A DNA stretch of 64,000 bases from Salinimicrobium catena (GTDB lineage: Bacteria > Bacteroidota > Bacteroidia > Flavobacteriales > Flavobacteriaceae): contig NZ_FNGG01000002.1 in the NCBI RefSeq assembly GCF_900102915.1, positions 585,097-649,096 of the forward strand. The letters run 5' to 3'. Both the position numbers and the translations under genes were made by a program. Within the stretch, counting starts at the first letter, position 1. The number at the start of each line of letters is the position of its first letter. The notes under the pieces are model-generated. The model made no database searches, was not told where the DNA came from, and saw nothing but the letters and a program-made list of their open reading frames with translations. Positions 1-10,445 of the stretch are shown piece after piece.

Positions 1-1053
1 CTTTGCCAGGTACTCCGCTTTTCCGTAATCCTGATAATAGCCGGCATCTTCCCCTGTAAGCAGCGTATGCACTGCATGATGAAAGTCGTCGATCCACTGG
101 CCCTCAAGACCGTAACCGCCCTTTGAATAATCAGTCACAAGACGGTTATCGTTCAGATCGCTTTCGGCGATAAGTACATAATGTTTTCCCGTCTTCTTTT
201 CCAGTGCATCCACTTCTTCGCTCAATTCTTTTAAAAAGTGCCTGGCCCCGCGATCTATTATCTCATGCACGGCATCAAGACGCAGGCCATCAAAATGAAA
301 TTCTTCAAGCCACATGATCGCATTCTGGATAAAGAAATTCCTCACGTGATCGCTGTATTTGTCATCGAGATTAATGGCACTGCCCCAGGGAGTATGATAC
401 TTATCGGTAAAATAAGGTCCGAACTGCGAGAGGTAATTCCCCTCCGGCCCCATGTGGTTATAAACCACATCAAGCAGGATTGAAAAACCCATTTGATGAC
501 AGACCTCAATCAGCTTCTTTAGACCGGTAGCCCCGCCATAGCTATCCTGCGCGGCATAAGGATAGACCCCGTCATAACCCCAGTTTCGATCTCCCGGAAA
601 TTGTGCAATAGGCATTATTTCCAGAGTATTAACCCCCAGCTCCTCAAGATGTGGTAGCTTCTCAATAATGCCTTCAAATGTTCCTTCAGAAGTAAATGTT
701 CCTACGTGCAGCTCATATATGACCATGTCCTCCAGGTTTCGGCTTTCATGGCCTTGGTCCTGCCAATCGTGGGAATAATGATTTATTACCTGTGACCAGG
801 AATGAACGCCTTCAGGCTGAGAGCGCGAGGCAGGATCTGGAAATTCATCCTCTTCATCAAGACGTATCTTATATAAAGAACCCGGTGGTACTTCAGGCAC
901 TTCTGCCTCCCAGTAGCCTTGGGTATCTTTGATTAAGGAAACAGGTTCATTTCTATCTTTTAAAACCACCTCTACCTTTTCGGCTAAAGGTGACCAAACC
1001 GTGAACTGGCAGGTATCGTTCTTCAAATATTCAGCCCCTACTTTTCTTCCCAT
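1..1053 (-). CDS. treZ: Malto-oligosyltrehalose trehalohydrolase TreZ (partial, 3' end outside window)
   Basis: The enzyme releases trehalose from the maltooligosyl-trehalose made by TreY, in the cytoplasm. 351 codons are visible; the gene continues past the left edge. Residues 1-90 form the N-terminal beta-sandwich (starting MGRKVGAEYL, a typical TreZ opening), followed by the GH13 barrel. The nucleophile is D260 in DGLRLDAVHE and the acid/base is E297 in LIAESDLND, the spacing expected for TreZ. The ATG at 1051-1053 was chosen because upstream codons lack TreZ similarity, although a TTG further upstream remains possible. It is divergent from glgE, so trehalose supply and use are probably co-regulated. 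A treY gene would be expected just beyond the edge. Confidence 0.92.
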   Translation of the reverse strand, partial: MGRKVGAEYLKNDTCQFTVWSPLAEKVEVVLKDRNEPVSLIKDTQGYWEAEVPEVPPGSLYKIRLDEEDEFPDPASRSQPEGVHSWSQVINHYSHDWQDQGHESRNLEDMVIYELHVGTFTSEGTFEGIIEKLPHLEELGVNTLEIMPIAQFPGDRNWGYDGVYPYAAQDSYGGATGLKKLIEVCHQMGFSILLDVVYNHMGPEGNYLSQFGPYFTDKYHTPWGSAINLDDKYSDHVRNFFIQNAIMWLEEFHFDGLRLDAVHEIIDRGARHFLKELSEEVDALEKKTGKHYVLIAESDLNDNRLVTDYSKGGYGLEGQWIDDFHHAVHTLLTGEDAGYYQDYGKAEYLAK

Positions 1054-1253
1054 ATTTCCTATGCCTTTTTCCTTCAAAATCAACACTTTCAAAGCTAAGA
1101 AGGATAAGACGGAAGATTGAATGTTTAATAGTTTTTTAACTAAGCTTGTCCCTCTACTTGTCTAAATTTAAGTGATTTAGATTACCATAACACCTGTAGT
1201 TACCAACCAGCGCAGGTAATAATCAACATAGATTTTTTAAAAAACAAAGATGT
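1054..1253. promoter_or_regulatory. Divergent treZ/glgE intergenic region with an inverted repeat
   Basis: This 200-bp AT-rich gap must hold the promoters of both treZ and glgE. A perfect 7-bp inverted repeat (TCTAAAT, 7-nt spacer, ATTTAGA) lies at 1161-1181 and could be an operator. No perfect TAnnTTTG element was found by eye. The regulatory role is inferred from position only. Confidence 0.35.
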
Positions 1254-3233
1254 ATGAAGTTGGACGGTCATAAGCGAGTGAGTATTAGAAATGTTTCCCC
1301 CGAAATAGATTGTGGAAAATACCCCATAAAAAGAGTAATAGACGAAAAAGTGGAAGTTCATGCCGATATCTTTGGCGATGGACATGATAAAGTAGACGCG
1401 GTGCTGCTTACCAGACCCAAAAAGAAAGGTCGCGGGCGCGAGAAGAAATGGCAGGAACAGCATATGGAATTCCAGGGAAATGACCACTGGACCTCTACTT
1501 TTAGTTTTGACGAGACCGGCCTCTACGAGTACACTATTGAATCATGGGTAGACCACTTCACCACCTGGCAGGAAGATCTTAAGAAGAAGGCGGCCGCGAA
1601 TCAAAATCTTAAGACGGAACTACTCATAGGAGCGCAGTTCATGGAAGCAGCCCTGCCACAAGCTACAGCCGCTAACAAGAAAAAACTGAATACCTGGATC
1701 GAATTATTGAGGGATGAGGAAAAAGAAGGGCAGGCAATTTCTGAAGCCCTGAGCGATAGCGCATCCAGGGTGATGTATGAATCAAGAGACCGCTCCAAAG
1801 CTTATAAATATGACAGGATCCTGGAGGTTCGGGTAGAACGGAAAAAGACCCTTTTCAGCGCCTGGTATGAATTCTTTCCGCGTTCAGCCTCTCCCGAAAA
1901 AGGCCGTCACGGTACTTTTAAAGATTGTGAGAACGTGCTTACGGAGGTGGCAAAAATGGGCTTTGACGTCATCTATTTTCCGCCCATTCATCCCATTGGA
2001 AGAAGCCACAGAAAGGGAGTGAACAACGCCGTGGACGCCGAAGAAGGCGATCCTGGCTCCCCCTGGGCCATAGGTGCGAAAGAGGGAGGCCATAAGGCCA
2101 TTCACCCAGAACTGGGCAGCATGGATGACTTTAAGAGCGTGGTGAAAAAAGCAAAAGAGCTGGGCATGGAGATCGCCCTTGATTTTGCCATTCAATGTTC
2201 GCCAGACCATCCTTACGTAAAGGAACATCCGCAGTGGTTCAAATGGAGACCCGATGGCACGGTACAATATGCCGAAAATCCTCCCAAAAAATACCAGGAC
2301 GTGCTACCAGTGAACTTTGAGACCGAAGATTGGGAAAACCTGTGGGACGAACTAAAAAGCATTGTAGAGTTCTGGATAGATAAAGGCGTGAAGATATTCA
2401 GAGTTGATAATCCGCACACTAAAACCTTTTTGTTCTGGGAATGGATGATCAAAGAGATCAATGCAAAATATGACGGGATAATTTTCCTCGCGGAAGCCTT
2501 TACCAGGCCCCGGGTGATGGAAGAACTGGCAAAAATAGGATTTAACCAGTCCTACACCTACTTCACCTGGAGGAACACCAAAGAAGAATTCGTAGAATAC
2601 CTTACACAGCTTACCAAAACTGAAGTGAGGGAGTATTACCGGCCTAATTTCTGGCCAAACACTCCCGATATTCTGCCTATCTCTCTTGAAAACCGGCACG
2701 AACCTTCATTTTTAATAAGGCTTATCCTTGCCGGAACTCTGTCTTCTAACTACGGGATCTATGGACCTGTTTTTGAATTCGGTTTAAATGAAGCCTATCC
2801 CGGAAAAGAGGAATACACTCATTCTGAAAAATATCAGATCTACCACTGGGACTGGCACAGAAATACAAAGATCAAGGAGGTGATCAGTATCCTTAACCGG
2901 GTTCGTAATGAAAATCCGGCCCTGCAAAGCACATGGAATATCGAATTCTGCCATACAGACAACAACCAGTTGATCTGCTACAGTAAAATAGACCAGGAAG
3001 GAATCAACAAGCTCATCATTGTGGTGAGCCTGGACCCTAACCACGTGCAGTCAGGCTGGGTGAAGGTGCCGTTGCATGATCTAAAGATCGAGGCCCATGA
3101 ATCTTATTCAGTGACCGATTTGCTTACCGGCTCGAGTTACATCTGGCAGGATGAATGGAATTACGTTGAACTTCATCCCCAGGCGATCCCGGCTCATATT
3201 TTTAAAGTAGAAACCAAAAAACCACTTAGATAA
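1254..3233 (+). CDS. glgE: Alpha-1,4-glucan:maltose-1-phosphate maltosyltransferase GlgE
   Basis: GlgE adds maltosyl units from alpha-maltose-1-phosphate to the non-reducing end of alpha-1,4-glucans. At 659 aa it is of family size. It has an N-terminal GlgE-type domain (about 15-200, opening with a VSPEIDCGKYP motif) and a GH13 barrel. The nucleophile is D385 in FRVDNPHTK and the acid is E414 in LAEAFTRP; the VDNPHTK signature separates GlgE from amylases. The next gene, a TreS-maltokinase fusion, starts 12 bp downstream and would supply the maltose-1-phosphate, so this is first in a glucan-building operon. Function is inferred from motifs and operon logic. Confidence 0.95.
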   Translation: MKLDGHKRVSIRNVSPEIDCGKYPIKRVIDEKVEVHADIFGDGHDKVDAVLLTRPKKKGRGREKKWQEQHMEFQGNDHWTSTFSFDETGLYEYTIESWVDHFTTWQEDLKKKAAANQNLKTELLIGAQFMEAALPQATAANKKKLNTWIELLRDEEKEGQAISEALSDSASRVMYESRDRSKAYKYDRILEVRVERKKTLFSAWYEFFPRSASPEKGRHGTFKDCENVLTEVAKMGFDVIYFPPIHPIGRSHRKGVNNAVDAEEGDPGSPWAIGAKEGGHKAIHPELGSMDDFKSVVKKAKELGMEIALDFAIQCSPDHPYVKEHPQWFKWRPDGTVQYAENPPKKYQDVLPVNFETEDWENLWDELKSIVEFWIDKGVKIFRVDNPHTKTFLFWEWMIKEINAKYDGIIFLAEAFTRPRVMEELAKIGFNQSYTYFTWRNTKEEFVEYLTQLTKTEVREYYRPNFWPNTPDILPISLENRHEPSFLIRLILAGTLSSNYGIYGPVFEFGLNEAYPGKEEYTHSEKYQIYHWDWHRNTKIKEVISILNRVRNENPALQSTWNIEFCHTDNNQLICYSKIDQEGINKLIIVVSLDPNHVQSGWVKVPLHDLKIEAHESYSVTDLLTGSSYIWQDEWNYVELHPQAIPAHIFKVETKKPLR

Positions 3234-3245
3234 AATAATTTAACC

Positions 3246-6200
3246 ATGGTTAAAGCCATAAATTCAGAAGATCAGGAAAACTGGTATAAAGATGCCATCA
3301 TATACGAGCTGCACATCAAAGCTTTTTTTGACAGCAATGGAGATGGGGTAGGTGATTTTGAAGGCCTGCTGCAAAAGCTGGATTACCTGGAAGACCTGGG
3401 AGTCACGGCCATTTGGTTGCTCCCCTTTTACCCTTCCCCTTTAAAAGATGACGGTTATGACATAGCCGATTATTATAGTATCAACCCTTCGTACGGAGAC
3501 CTGGAAACTTTTCATCGGTTCATCAATGAGGCGCATGAAAGGGGCCTTAAGGTTATTACCGAACTGGTCATCAATCACACCTCAGACCAGCACCCCTGGT
3601 TCCAGAGGGCACGCAAAGCCCCACCCGGTTCTGAGGAACGGGATTTTTACGTCTGGACAGACGACCCTAATAAATACAAGGATACCCGAATCATTTTTAC
3701 CGATACAGAACCTTCCAACTGGACCTGGGATCCCGAGGCCAATCAGTACTTCTGGCACCGATTCTTTTCCCATCAACCCGACCTTAATTTTGATAACCCG
3801 AAGGTACAAAAGGAGGTTTTCAATATTCTCGACTTCTGGTGTGATTTGGGAGTTGACGGCTTCAGGCTTGACGCCGTGCCGTACCTGTACGAACGCGAAG
3901 GCACCAACTGTGAGAACCTTCCCGAAACCCATAGATTTTTGAAAAAACTTCGGGCGCACGTAGATAAATTCTACGACAATAAGTTGTTGCTGGCCGAAGC
4001 CAATATGTGGCCCGAAGATTCCGCTGCGTATTTTGGCGATGGAGATGAATGTCACATGAACTATCATTTTCCCATCATGCCGCGCATGTTCATGTCCATT
4101 AAAATGGAGGATCGATATCCCATTATGGACATCATCGATCAGACTCCCGAAATTCCGGAGTCCTGCCAGTGGGCTATCTTTTTAAGGAACCACGATGAGC
4201 TCACTCTTGAGATGGTGACCGATGAGGAACGGGATTACATGTACAAGGTGTACACTAAAGATCCGCAGGCAAAGATCAACGTGGGAATAAGGCACAGGCT
4301 GGCACCCCTGCTGGAGAACAACCGCAGTAAGATCGAGCTCATGAACGTGCTGTTGTTTTCTTTACCGGGGACACCGGTGATCTATTACGGAGATGAAATA
4401 GGGATGGGAGACAACTTCTACCTGGGGGACCGTGACGGGGTGCGAACCCCAATGCAATGGACAGCCGACAGAAATGCGGGATTCTCCACAGCCAATCCGC
4501 ATAAACTATACCTACCGGTGATCATTGATCCCGCTTATAAATATGAATCGGTCAATGTGGAAACCGAACAAATGAATTCTTCGTCATTGCTCTGGTGGAT
4601 GAAGCGTATCATAAGCATGAGGAAGAAGTTCAAGGCTTTTGGCCGGGGAGACATCAATTTCCTGTCGCCGAGCAATGCCAAGATCATTGCTTATACGCGA
4701 ACCTTTGAGGACGAAGACATTTTGGTGTTGGGTAACCTTTCCAGGTTCCCTCAGGCTGCTGAACTTGACCTGGAACCCTATGAAGATTACATTCCGGTGG
4801 AAGTGTTCAGCCATAACAAGTTCCCAAGGATCACAGACCAGCCCTACCTCTTCACCATGGCGCCGCATGGTTATTACTGGTTTCAGTTGAAAAAGGAAAA
4901 ACCACATGCCGAAAAAGCAATTACGCCCATCCTGAAAGTTTCCGAGTGGGAAAAATTGCTGGAAAACAAGATGCTTTCCCGCTTCGAAAATGAAGTTCTG
5001 CCCTCTTACCTCAACAGCTGCCGCTGGTTTGGGGGAAAATCTCGCGTGATCCAGAACATTTCAGTTATCAATAAGGTGCCTATTCCGGTAAAGGATGTGC
5101 CGGCGACACTTATCACAATTGAGGTGAACTACAACGACGGTCTGCCAGAAGTGTATCAGCTTCCGCTTGGGTTTATTGAAGAAAGTAATGAAGAAGAGTA
5201 CAAGGAAATTCCCCAAAAAGGTATTTTGGCAGAACTTATCATTGATGATAAAAAAGGGCATTTGTTTGATACTGTTTATAATGAAAGCTTCAGAAATGAG
5301 CTTTTCAAGAACATCAGGAAAGGTCGGAAATTAAAGAGTGGAAAAGGAAACTTAGTGTTCTATCACAGTGAAAATGGAATGGAGGCAGATCACCATCACA
5401 TCCACTCAAAGATCCTAAATGCGGAACAAAGCAATACTTCCCTCATTTTTGACAACAAGTATTTCCTGAAGCTTTACAGAAAGCTGGATAATACTATAAA
5501 CCCAGATTTAGAGATCACCCGCTATCTTACCGAAAAGACAGAATATAAGAACTCTCCGCGTTTTGTAGGGGCGATCGAGTACAAGCCCGATCCAAAAAAT
5601 ATTATTGTGCTGGGAATGATGCAGGACCTGGTGCCCAACCAGGGAGATGCTTGGGACTACACCAAAGACTCTCTAAAGCGCTTTTTTGAAAGGGTATTGA
5701 CCCGGCCAAAAGATGCTGAAGAGGAGTTCATAGAACATGATCTTACCCCTCTAAATTACCAGGACCTTTCTGAACAAATGAAAGAATTGATGGGAGTGAT
5801 CTTTCCTGAAAGGATTTCGCTTTTGGGTCAGCGTACGGCCGAAATGCACAAAGCCCTTGCAGCACATCCTGAGGAAAAGGACTTTGAACACGAGCCTTTT
5901 TCACTGCATTACCAGCGTTCATTGTTCTCCTCGCTTCAGTCGCTAACCAGGAACGCTTTTCAGAACCTTCAGAAGAACCTGAAACATCTGCCCGAAGAAC
6001 TGCGGCCAGAAGCCAAGGAAGTACTGGACATGAAGACCGATGTGCTGAAATGCTTTAAAAGGGTTTTTGACCATAAGATCCCCATCATGAAGATACGTAC
6101 GCATGGCGATTATCATTTAGGACAGGTATTATGGACCGGAAAGGATTTTGTAATCATTGACTTTGAAGGTGAACCGGCTCGATCCTTCAGCGAAAGAAGG

Positions 6201-6557
6201 CTCAAACGCTCTCCTCTGCGTGATGTTGCGGGGATGGTAAGATCCTTCCATTACGCTGCCTACAGCAGTATAATTGATACCGAACTGGAGCAGCAAAAGA
6301 AAGAAGGTGACCTGGAAGTCTGGGCAGAGACCTGGTATTACCTGGTCACGAGGATGTTCCTGCAGGGATATTATGAAAATGTTGGAGACAACAATTTCAT
6401 ACCAGATGAGGCTGAAGATATCGAGATCCTGATGGAAACATTCCTGCTTGAAAAAGCGATCTACGAATTGAATTATGAATTGAACAATCGTCCTGACTGG
6501 GTATTGATCCCATTACGGGGCATAAAATCTATTGTAAGGAGGTATAAAAATGGCTAA
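3246..6557 (+). CDS. treS: Trehalose synthase / maltokinase fusion (TreS-Mak)
   Basis: A two-enzyme fusion of 1103 aa. Residues 1 to about 550 are a GH13 trehalose synthase (trehalose-maltose isomerase) with nucleophile D209 (FRLDAV), acid/base E251 (LLLAEAN) and D317 (RNHDEL). From about 565 to the end is a maltokinase that makes maltose-1-phosphate: it opens with LPSYLNSCRWFGGKSR, has the kinase-like catalytic loop HGDYHLGQ (D955) and metal-binding D972 in IIDFEGEP. Fusion of the two is a known arrangement and channels trehalose to the GlgE substrate. The last 8 bp overlap the glgB start, so the genes are translationally linked. Confidence 0.95.
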   Translation: MVKAINSEDQENWYKDAIIYELHIKAFFDSNGDGVGDFEGLLQKLDYLEDLGVTAIWLLPFYPSPLKDDGYDIADYYSINPSYGDLETFHRFINEAHERGLKVITELVINHTSDQHPWFQRARKAPPGSEERDFYVWTDDPNKYKDTRIIFTDTEPSNWTWDPEANQYFWHRFFSHQPDLNFDNPKVQKEVFNILDFWCDLGVDGFRLDAVPYLYEREGTNCENLPETHRFLKKLRAHVDKFYDNKLLLAEANMWPEDSAAYFGDGDECHMNYHFPIMPRMFMSIKMEDRYPIMDIIDQTPEIPESCQWAIFLRNHDELTLEMVTDEERDYMYKVYTKDPQAKINVGIRHRLAPLLENNRSKIELMNVLLFSLPGTPVIYYGDEIGMGDNFYLGDRDGVRTPMQWTADRNAGFSTANPHKLYLPVIIDPAYKYESVNVETEQMNSSSLLWWMKRIISMRKKFKAFGRGDINFLSPSNAKIIAYTRTFEDEDILVLGNLSRFPQAAELDLEPYEDYIPVEVFSHNKFPRITDQPYLFTMAPHGYYWFQLKKEKPHAEKAITPILKVSEWEKLLENKMLSRFENEVLPSYLNSCRWFGGKSRVIQNISVINKVPIPVKDVPATLITIEVNYNDGLPEVYQLPLGFIEESNEEEYKEIPQKGILAELIIDDKKGHLFDTVYNESFRNELFKNIRKGRKLKSGKGNLVFYHSENGMEADHHHIHSKILNAEQSNTSLIFDNKYFLKLYRKLDNTINPDLEITRYLTEKTEYKNSPRFVGAIEYKPDPKNIIVLGMMQDLVPNQGDAWDYTKDSLKRFFERVLTRPKDAEEEFIEHDLTPLNYQDLSEQMKELMGVIFPERISLLGQRTAEMHKALAAHPEEKDFEHEPFSLHYQRSLFSSLQSLTRNAFQNLQKNLKHLPEELRPEAKEVLDMKTDVLKCFKRVFDHKIPIMKIRTHGDYHLGQVLWTGKDFVIIDFEGEPARSFSERRLKRSPLRDVAGMVRSFHYAAYSSIIDTELEQQKKEGDLEVWAETWYYLVTRMFLQGYYENVGDNNFIPDEAEDIEILMETFLLEKAIYELNYELNNRPDWVLIPLRGIKSIVRRYKNG

Positions 6558-9381
6558 GAAAAAGGAAAACACCACAGATAAAGATAAAAAGACCACAGCA
6601 AAAAAGGCTTCCCCTAAACCCGAAAGATCGGGGCAGGTCAAGGGGCCTATAGATGTTGGGGACCGAAAGAAAACGGAGGATACAGCTAAGGTCAAGAAAC
6701 CGGCAAAAGACGCCGGACCTTCAGCTGAAGATGTTCCCAAGAAGAAAAGCACAGCAAAGGAAACCGCAAGTCTTCCTAAGCCCAAAAAAAGTCTTCCGAA
6801 GAAAACTTCTAAGTCCGGTACTACAGCTAAAGCCAAAACTTCGGGCAAGAAAACTGCGGGTACAGCAGATAAAAAAACAAAGATCTCGAAGAAGCCCGCG
6901 AAGTTCCATGAGCCGTTGACAGACGAGGAACTGCCAGATGTGGCAGCGCCGGCATCCAAACAAACTTCCACGCCCGATGAGGAAAAGAAGAGAACTCGCA
7001 AGACTGCAAAGACCAAAGAAGCCATAAAAGCTTCAGAAGATCCTACCAGAAGAAAAAAAGCCACAAAAAAGGCACCTGAACCTGAAGATAAGGAAGCCCC
7101 TAGGAAAATGTCTCGGCACAAGGCCGATCCCGCCATAAGTGCCGAAGAGAAGATGAAGCAGCCTAATACTTCCCCTTCCGAAGACCTGAAGCATACCACC
7201 GAATCTCTTGCTAAAGAGCTGGCCGAGAAGTTATCTCCCGATGAGAAAACGCGGAGTGATATAGAAAAAATGGCACGTGAGCTCATTCCTGATGCCGATG
7301 ATGTCAAGGGAGCGGCAGAGAAACTTACCGCTGCCCTGGCTTCCACACCCGAAAAGGCCCGGGAACTGATGAAAAAAATAATTCCCGACGAGGAAGACCT
7401 CAGCGAGATGGCAGAAAAAGCCCGCACTGTAGCTAAAAAAGCGACACCCACTAAAAAGGAGAAACAGGAGTCCTCTAAGGATAAACCTGTAGAGGCTACC
7501 CTTATTACAGATTATGACGTTCATCTTTTTAAGGAGGGGAAACATTATCACCTTTATAAGAAATTCGGGTCGCACCTAATGGAATATATGGGTACGCAGG
7601 GAGTATATTTCGCGGTGTGGGCACCAAACGCCGAAAAGATCGCCGTAATGGGAGACTTCAACAACTGGAGCAAAGATGCCCATATGATGAAGGCACGCTG
7701 GGACCATTCCGGGATTTGGGAGGTCTTTATTCCGGAGGCAAAAAAAGGCAGCCTGTACAAATATTTCATCCGCTCAAACAATGGATATGAAGCCGAAAAA
7801 GGTGATCCTTTCGCCTTTTCCTGGGAAACTCCGCCCAATACGGCTTCCATGGTCTGGGACTTGGAGAACACCTGGAAAGATAAAAGCTGGATGGAAGCGC
7901 GCAGCAAAAAAGAAGAACCTGCACCTTATTCCGTTTACGAGATCCACATGGGTTCCTGGAAAAGGGTTCCCGAAGACGGGTTTAGATCCCTCTCCTACCG
8001 TGAACTGGCCGAAGATCTTCCCGGTTACCTCAAAGAAATGGGCTTTACGCACGTAGAGTTCATGCCGGTAATGGAACATCCTTTCTTTGGTTCCTGGGGT
8101 TACCAGATCACGGGTTACTTTGCGCCTTCCAGCAGGTACGGGACTCCGCAGGACTTTATGTACCTCATAGACAGTCTGCACCAGGCAGGAATTGGAGTGA
8201 TCCTGGATTGGGTTCCCTCCCACTTCCCTTCAGACCTCCACGGCCTGCACTACTTTGACGGTACCTATCTCTATGAACATGCCGATCCAAAAAAAGGATT
8301 CCATCCGGACTGGCAGAGCTATATCTTTAACTACGGAAGAAATGAGGTACGGGCATTCCTCATTAGTAACGCCCTTTTCTGGCTGGACATGTTCCATGCC
8401 GACGGATTGCGGGTAGATGCGGTGGCTTCTATGCTCTACCTGGATTATTCCAGGAATGAGGGCGAATGGGAGCCAAATGAATTCGGAGGAAGGGAAAATC
8501 TTGAAGCCATCAGCTTCCTCAAAGAATTTAATGAGGCTGTATATAAGGAATTCCCCGATGCCATTACCATTGCCGAAGAATCTACGGCGTGGCCCATGGT
8601 TTCAAAGCCTACGTATATTGGTGGCCTTGGATTCGGGCAAAAATGGATGATGGGCTGGATGCATGATACCCTGGAATATTTCAGCAAAGACCCTGTTTAC
8701 AGGAGACACCATCAAAACACCATTACTTTCAGTTCCAATTATGCCTTCTCAGAAAATTTCATGTTGCCGCTTTCTCATGATGAGGTGGTCTACGGAAAAG
8801 GTTCAATACTGAATAAAATGCCCGGCGACACCTGGAACAGGTTTGCCAACTTAAGGACGCTGTATGCGTATATGTTTGCCCACCCCGGAACCAAACTGCT
8901 CTTCATGGGCGCTGAATTTGGACAGCCTTCAGAGTGGAATCATGACGGTAGCCTGGAATGGCACCTCACCAATGAGGATCTTCATCATAAGGTTCAGGAA
9001 ACCCTAAAGGAACTGAACAACATTTACAGATCTGAACCTGCCCTTTATGAAAAAGCATTTTCTTCTGAAGGATTTGAATGGGTAGATATCAATGATGAAG
9101 AGAACAGCATCATCAGCTTTCTGCGGAAGGGAAAAGATCCTAAGGACAATGTGATGGTGGTTTGTAATTTCACACCGGTACCTCGGGAGAATTATCGCCT
9201 GGGTGTGGCTGAAGCAGGTAATTGGCGGGAGATCTTCAACAGTGATGATGAGAGATTTGGAGGCAGCAATGTGAAGAACCAGGAGGTTATCGAGGCACAA
9301 TCTCTTCCGGCGCACCGTAAGGAGTATTCCCTGGCATTGACAATTCCTCCAATGGCAGTCATCTATTTAAAAAGAGATTGA
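6550..9381 (+). CDS. glgB: 1,4-alpha-glucan branching enzyme GlgB with long basic N-terminal extension
   Basis: GlgB introduces alpha-1,6 branches into glucan. The catalytic part begins near residue 318 (CBM48-like domain with VWAPNAEKIAVMGDFNNW) and continues into the GH13 barrel: D623 in LRVDAV, E676 in TIAEEST, D744 in LSHDEVVYGKGS. Residues 1-317 are atypical. The first 215 or so are rich in Lys, Ala, Thr and Pro and look disordered and strongly basic. About 216-300 is predicted helical with two similar units (around ELIPDADDV and KIIPDEEDL). The start overlaps the TreS-Mak stop, and no later Met gives a better boundary than the core, so the extension appears to be translated. Confidence 0.94.
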   Translation: MAKKKENTTDKDKKTTAKKASPKPERSGQVKGPIDVGDRKKTEDTAKVKKPAKDAGPSAEDVPKKKSTAKETASLPKPKKSLPKKTSKSGTTAKAKTSGKKTAGTADKKTKISKKPAKFHEPLTDEELPDVAAPASKQTSTPDEEKKRTRKTAKTKEAIKASEDPTRRKKATKKAPEPEDKEAPRKMSRHKADPAISAEEKMKQPNTSPSEDLKHTTESLAKELAEKLSPDEKTRSDIEKMARELIPDADDVKGAAEKLTAALASTPEKARELMKKIIPDEEDLSEMAEKARTVAKKATPTKKEKQESSKDKPVEATLITDYDVHLFKEGKHYHLYKKFGSHLMEYMGTQGVYFAVWAPNAEKIAVMGDFNNWSKDAHMMKARWDHSGIWEVFIPEAKKGSLYKYFIRSNNGYEAEKGDPFAFSWETPPNTASMVWDLENTWKDKSWMEARSKKEEPAPYSVYEIHMGSWKRVPEDGFRSLSYRELAEDLPGYLKEMGFTHVEFMPVMEHPFFGSWGYQITGYFAPSSRYGTPQDFMYLIDSLHQAGIGVILDWVPSHFPSDLHGLHYFDGTYLYEHADPKKGFHPDWQSYIFNYGRNEVRAFLISNALFWLDMFHADGLRVDAVASMLYLDYSRNEGEWEPNEFGGRENLEAISFLKEFNEAVYKEFPDAITIAEESTAWPMVSKPTYIGGLGFGQKWMMGWMHDTLEYFSKDPVYRRHHQNTITFSSNYAFSENFMLPLSHDEVVYGKGSILNKMPGDTWNRFANLRTLYAYMFAHPGTKLLFMGAEFGQPSEWNHDGSLEWHLTNEDLHHKVQETLKELNNIYRSEPALYEKAFSSEGFEWVDINDEENSIISFLRKGKDPKDNVMVVCNFTPVPRENYRLGVAEAGNWREIFNSDDERFGGSNVKNQEVIEAQSLPAHRKEYSLALTIPPMAVIYLKRD

Positions 9382-9387
9382 TTAAAT

Positions 9388-10434
9388 ATGACACCAAAAC
9401 CCCTACAGCAAATAGATCTTTCAGTATTAGATCTCGTACCTGTCATTAAGGGTAATACCATAGCAGATTCTTTTAAGAATACGCTGGACCTTGCGAACCG
9501 TTGTGACGAACTTGGTTTCACCCGCTTCTGGATCTCGGAACATCATAATATGGAAAGTGTGGCGAGTTCGGCTACGGCCGTTCTTCTGGGACAGGTGGCG
9601 GCGAATACTTCGCGCATCAGGGTAGGTTCGGGTGGTATTATGTTGCCAAATCACTCTCCATTAATGGTCGCAGAACAATTCGGTACGCTGGAAACCTTAT
9701 TCCCTGGCAGGATCGACCTTGGCCTGGGAAGAGCGCCGGGAACAGACCAACAGACCGCTGCCGCTCTTAGGAGAGGACGTACAGAGACCGTAGAAGATTT
9801 TCCAAAAGATATCGCTGCCTTGCAAAAGTATTTTTCAGCAGCCAATAAAAATGCTGCAGTTCGTGCCATCCCGGGAGAGGGATTGGACATTCCCCTCTAC
9901 CTGCTTGGTTCCAGTACATTCAGCGCGCAGCTGGCGGCTATGTTCGGATTGAGCTATGCCTTTGCCAGTCATTTTGCACCGGCTTATCTGCAGGAGGCAC
10001 TACAACTTTACCGGGAAAAGTTCAGACCTTCAGAAAACCTGAAAAAACCTTACAGTATAGCATGTGTGAATGTTATCGCGGCAGAAACTGATGAAGAAGC
10101 CGAATTCCTGGCCAGCAGTCAGAAGCTGTTTGCCCTGGGGATCATCAGAAATCAGCGGAAGCCGATGCCACCTCCGGTAAATAACTTAAGCGAACTGTGG
10201 AACAAAGGCGAAGAAGCAGCGATCTCGCAAATGATGAAGTACAGCTTTGTGGGTTCAAAAACCACCATTGAAGACCGGCTTTCGGAGTTTATAAAAGAAA
10301 CAGAAGTTGATGAGATCATGGCGGTTTCTCACATTTTTAATCATGAAAGCCGTATACGGTCTTACGAGATCCTTTCAGAAATAAAAGAACCTCTAAAAGA
10401 TCCGTTTTTTGACTCCCAACCACCTATTGAATAA
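9388..10434 (+). CDS. LLM-class (luciferase-like) flavin-dependent oxidoreductase
   Basis: A 348-aa bacterial-luciferase-fold protein resembling the YhbW group. Motifs include SVLDLVPV near the N terminus, the FWISEHHNM segment, [14 protein letters not shown] and the [14 protein letters not shown] loop, all typical of this subfamily. It probably uses FMN; the substrate cannot be told from sequence. It begins 6 bp after glgB, so it should be co-transcribed with the glucan genes. Together with the following dehydrogenase and OsmC-like protein it suggests that the distal part of the operon handles redox stress. Confidence 0.88.
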   Translation: MTPKPLQQIDLSVLDLVPVIKGNTIADSFKNTLDLANRCDELGFTRFWISEHHNMESVASSATAVLLGQVAANTSRIRVGSGGIMLPNHSPLMVAEQFGTLETLFPGRIDLGLGRAPGTDQQTAAALRRGRTETVEDFPKDIAALQKYFSAANKNAAVRAIPGEGLDIPLYLLGSSTFSAQLAAMFGLSYAFASHFAPAYLQEALQLYREKFRPSENLKKPYSIACVNVIAAETDEEAEFLASSQKLFALGIIRNQRKPMPPPVNNLSELWNKGEEAAISQMMKYSFVGSKTTIEDRLSEFIKETEVDEIMAVSHIFNHESRIRSYEILSEIKEPLKDPFFDSQPPIE

Positions 10435-10445
10435 AAATTTTAAAA

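Noticed and set aside
6513-7451. 312-codon minus-strand frame opposite the glgB extension
   Set aside because: It is the antisense of the Lys/Ala-rich repeat (Ser/Phe/Leu-rich product), with no start context or family similarity.
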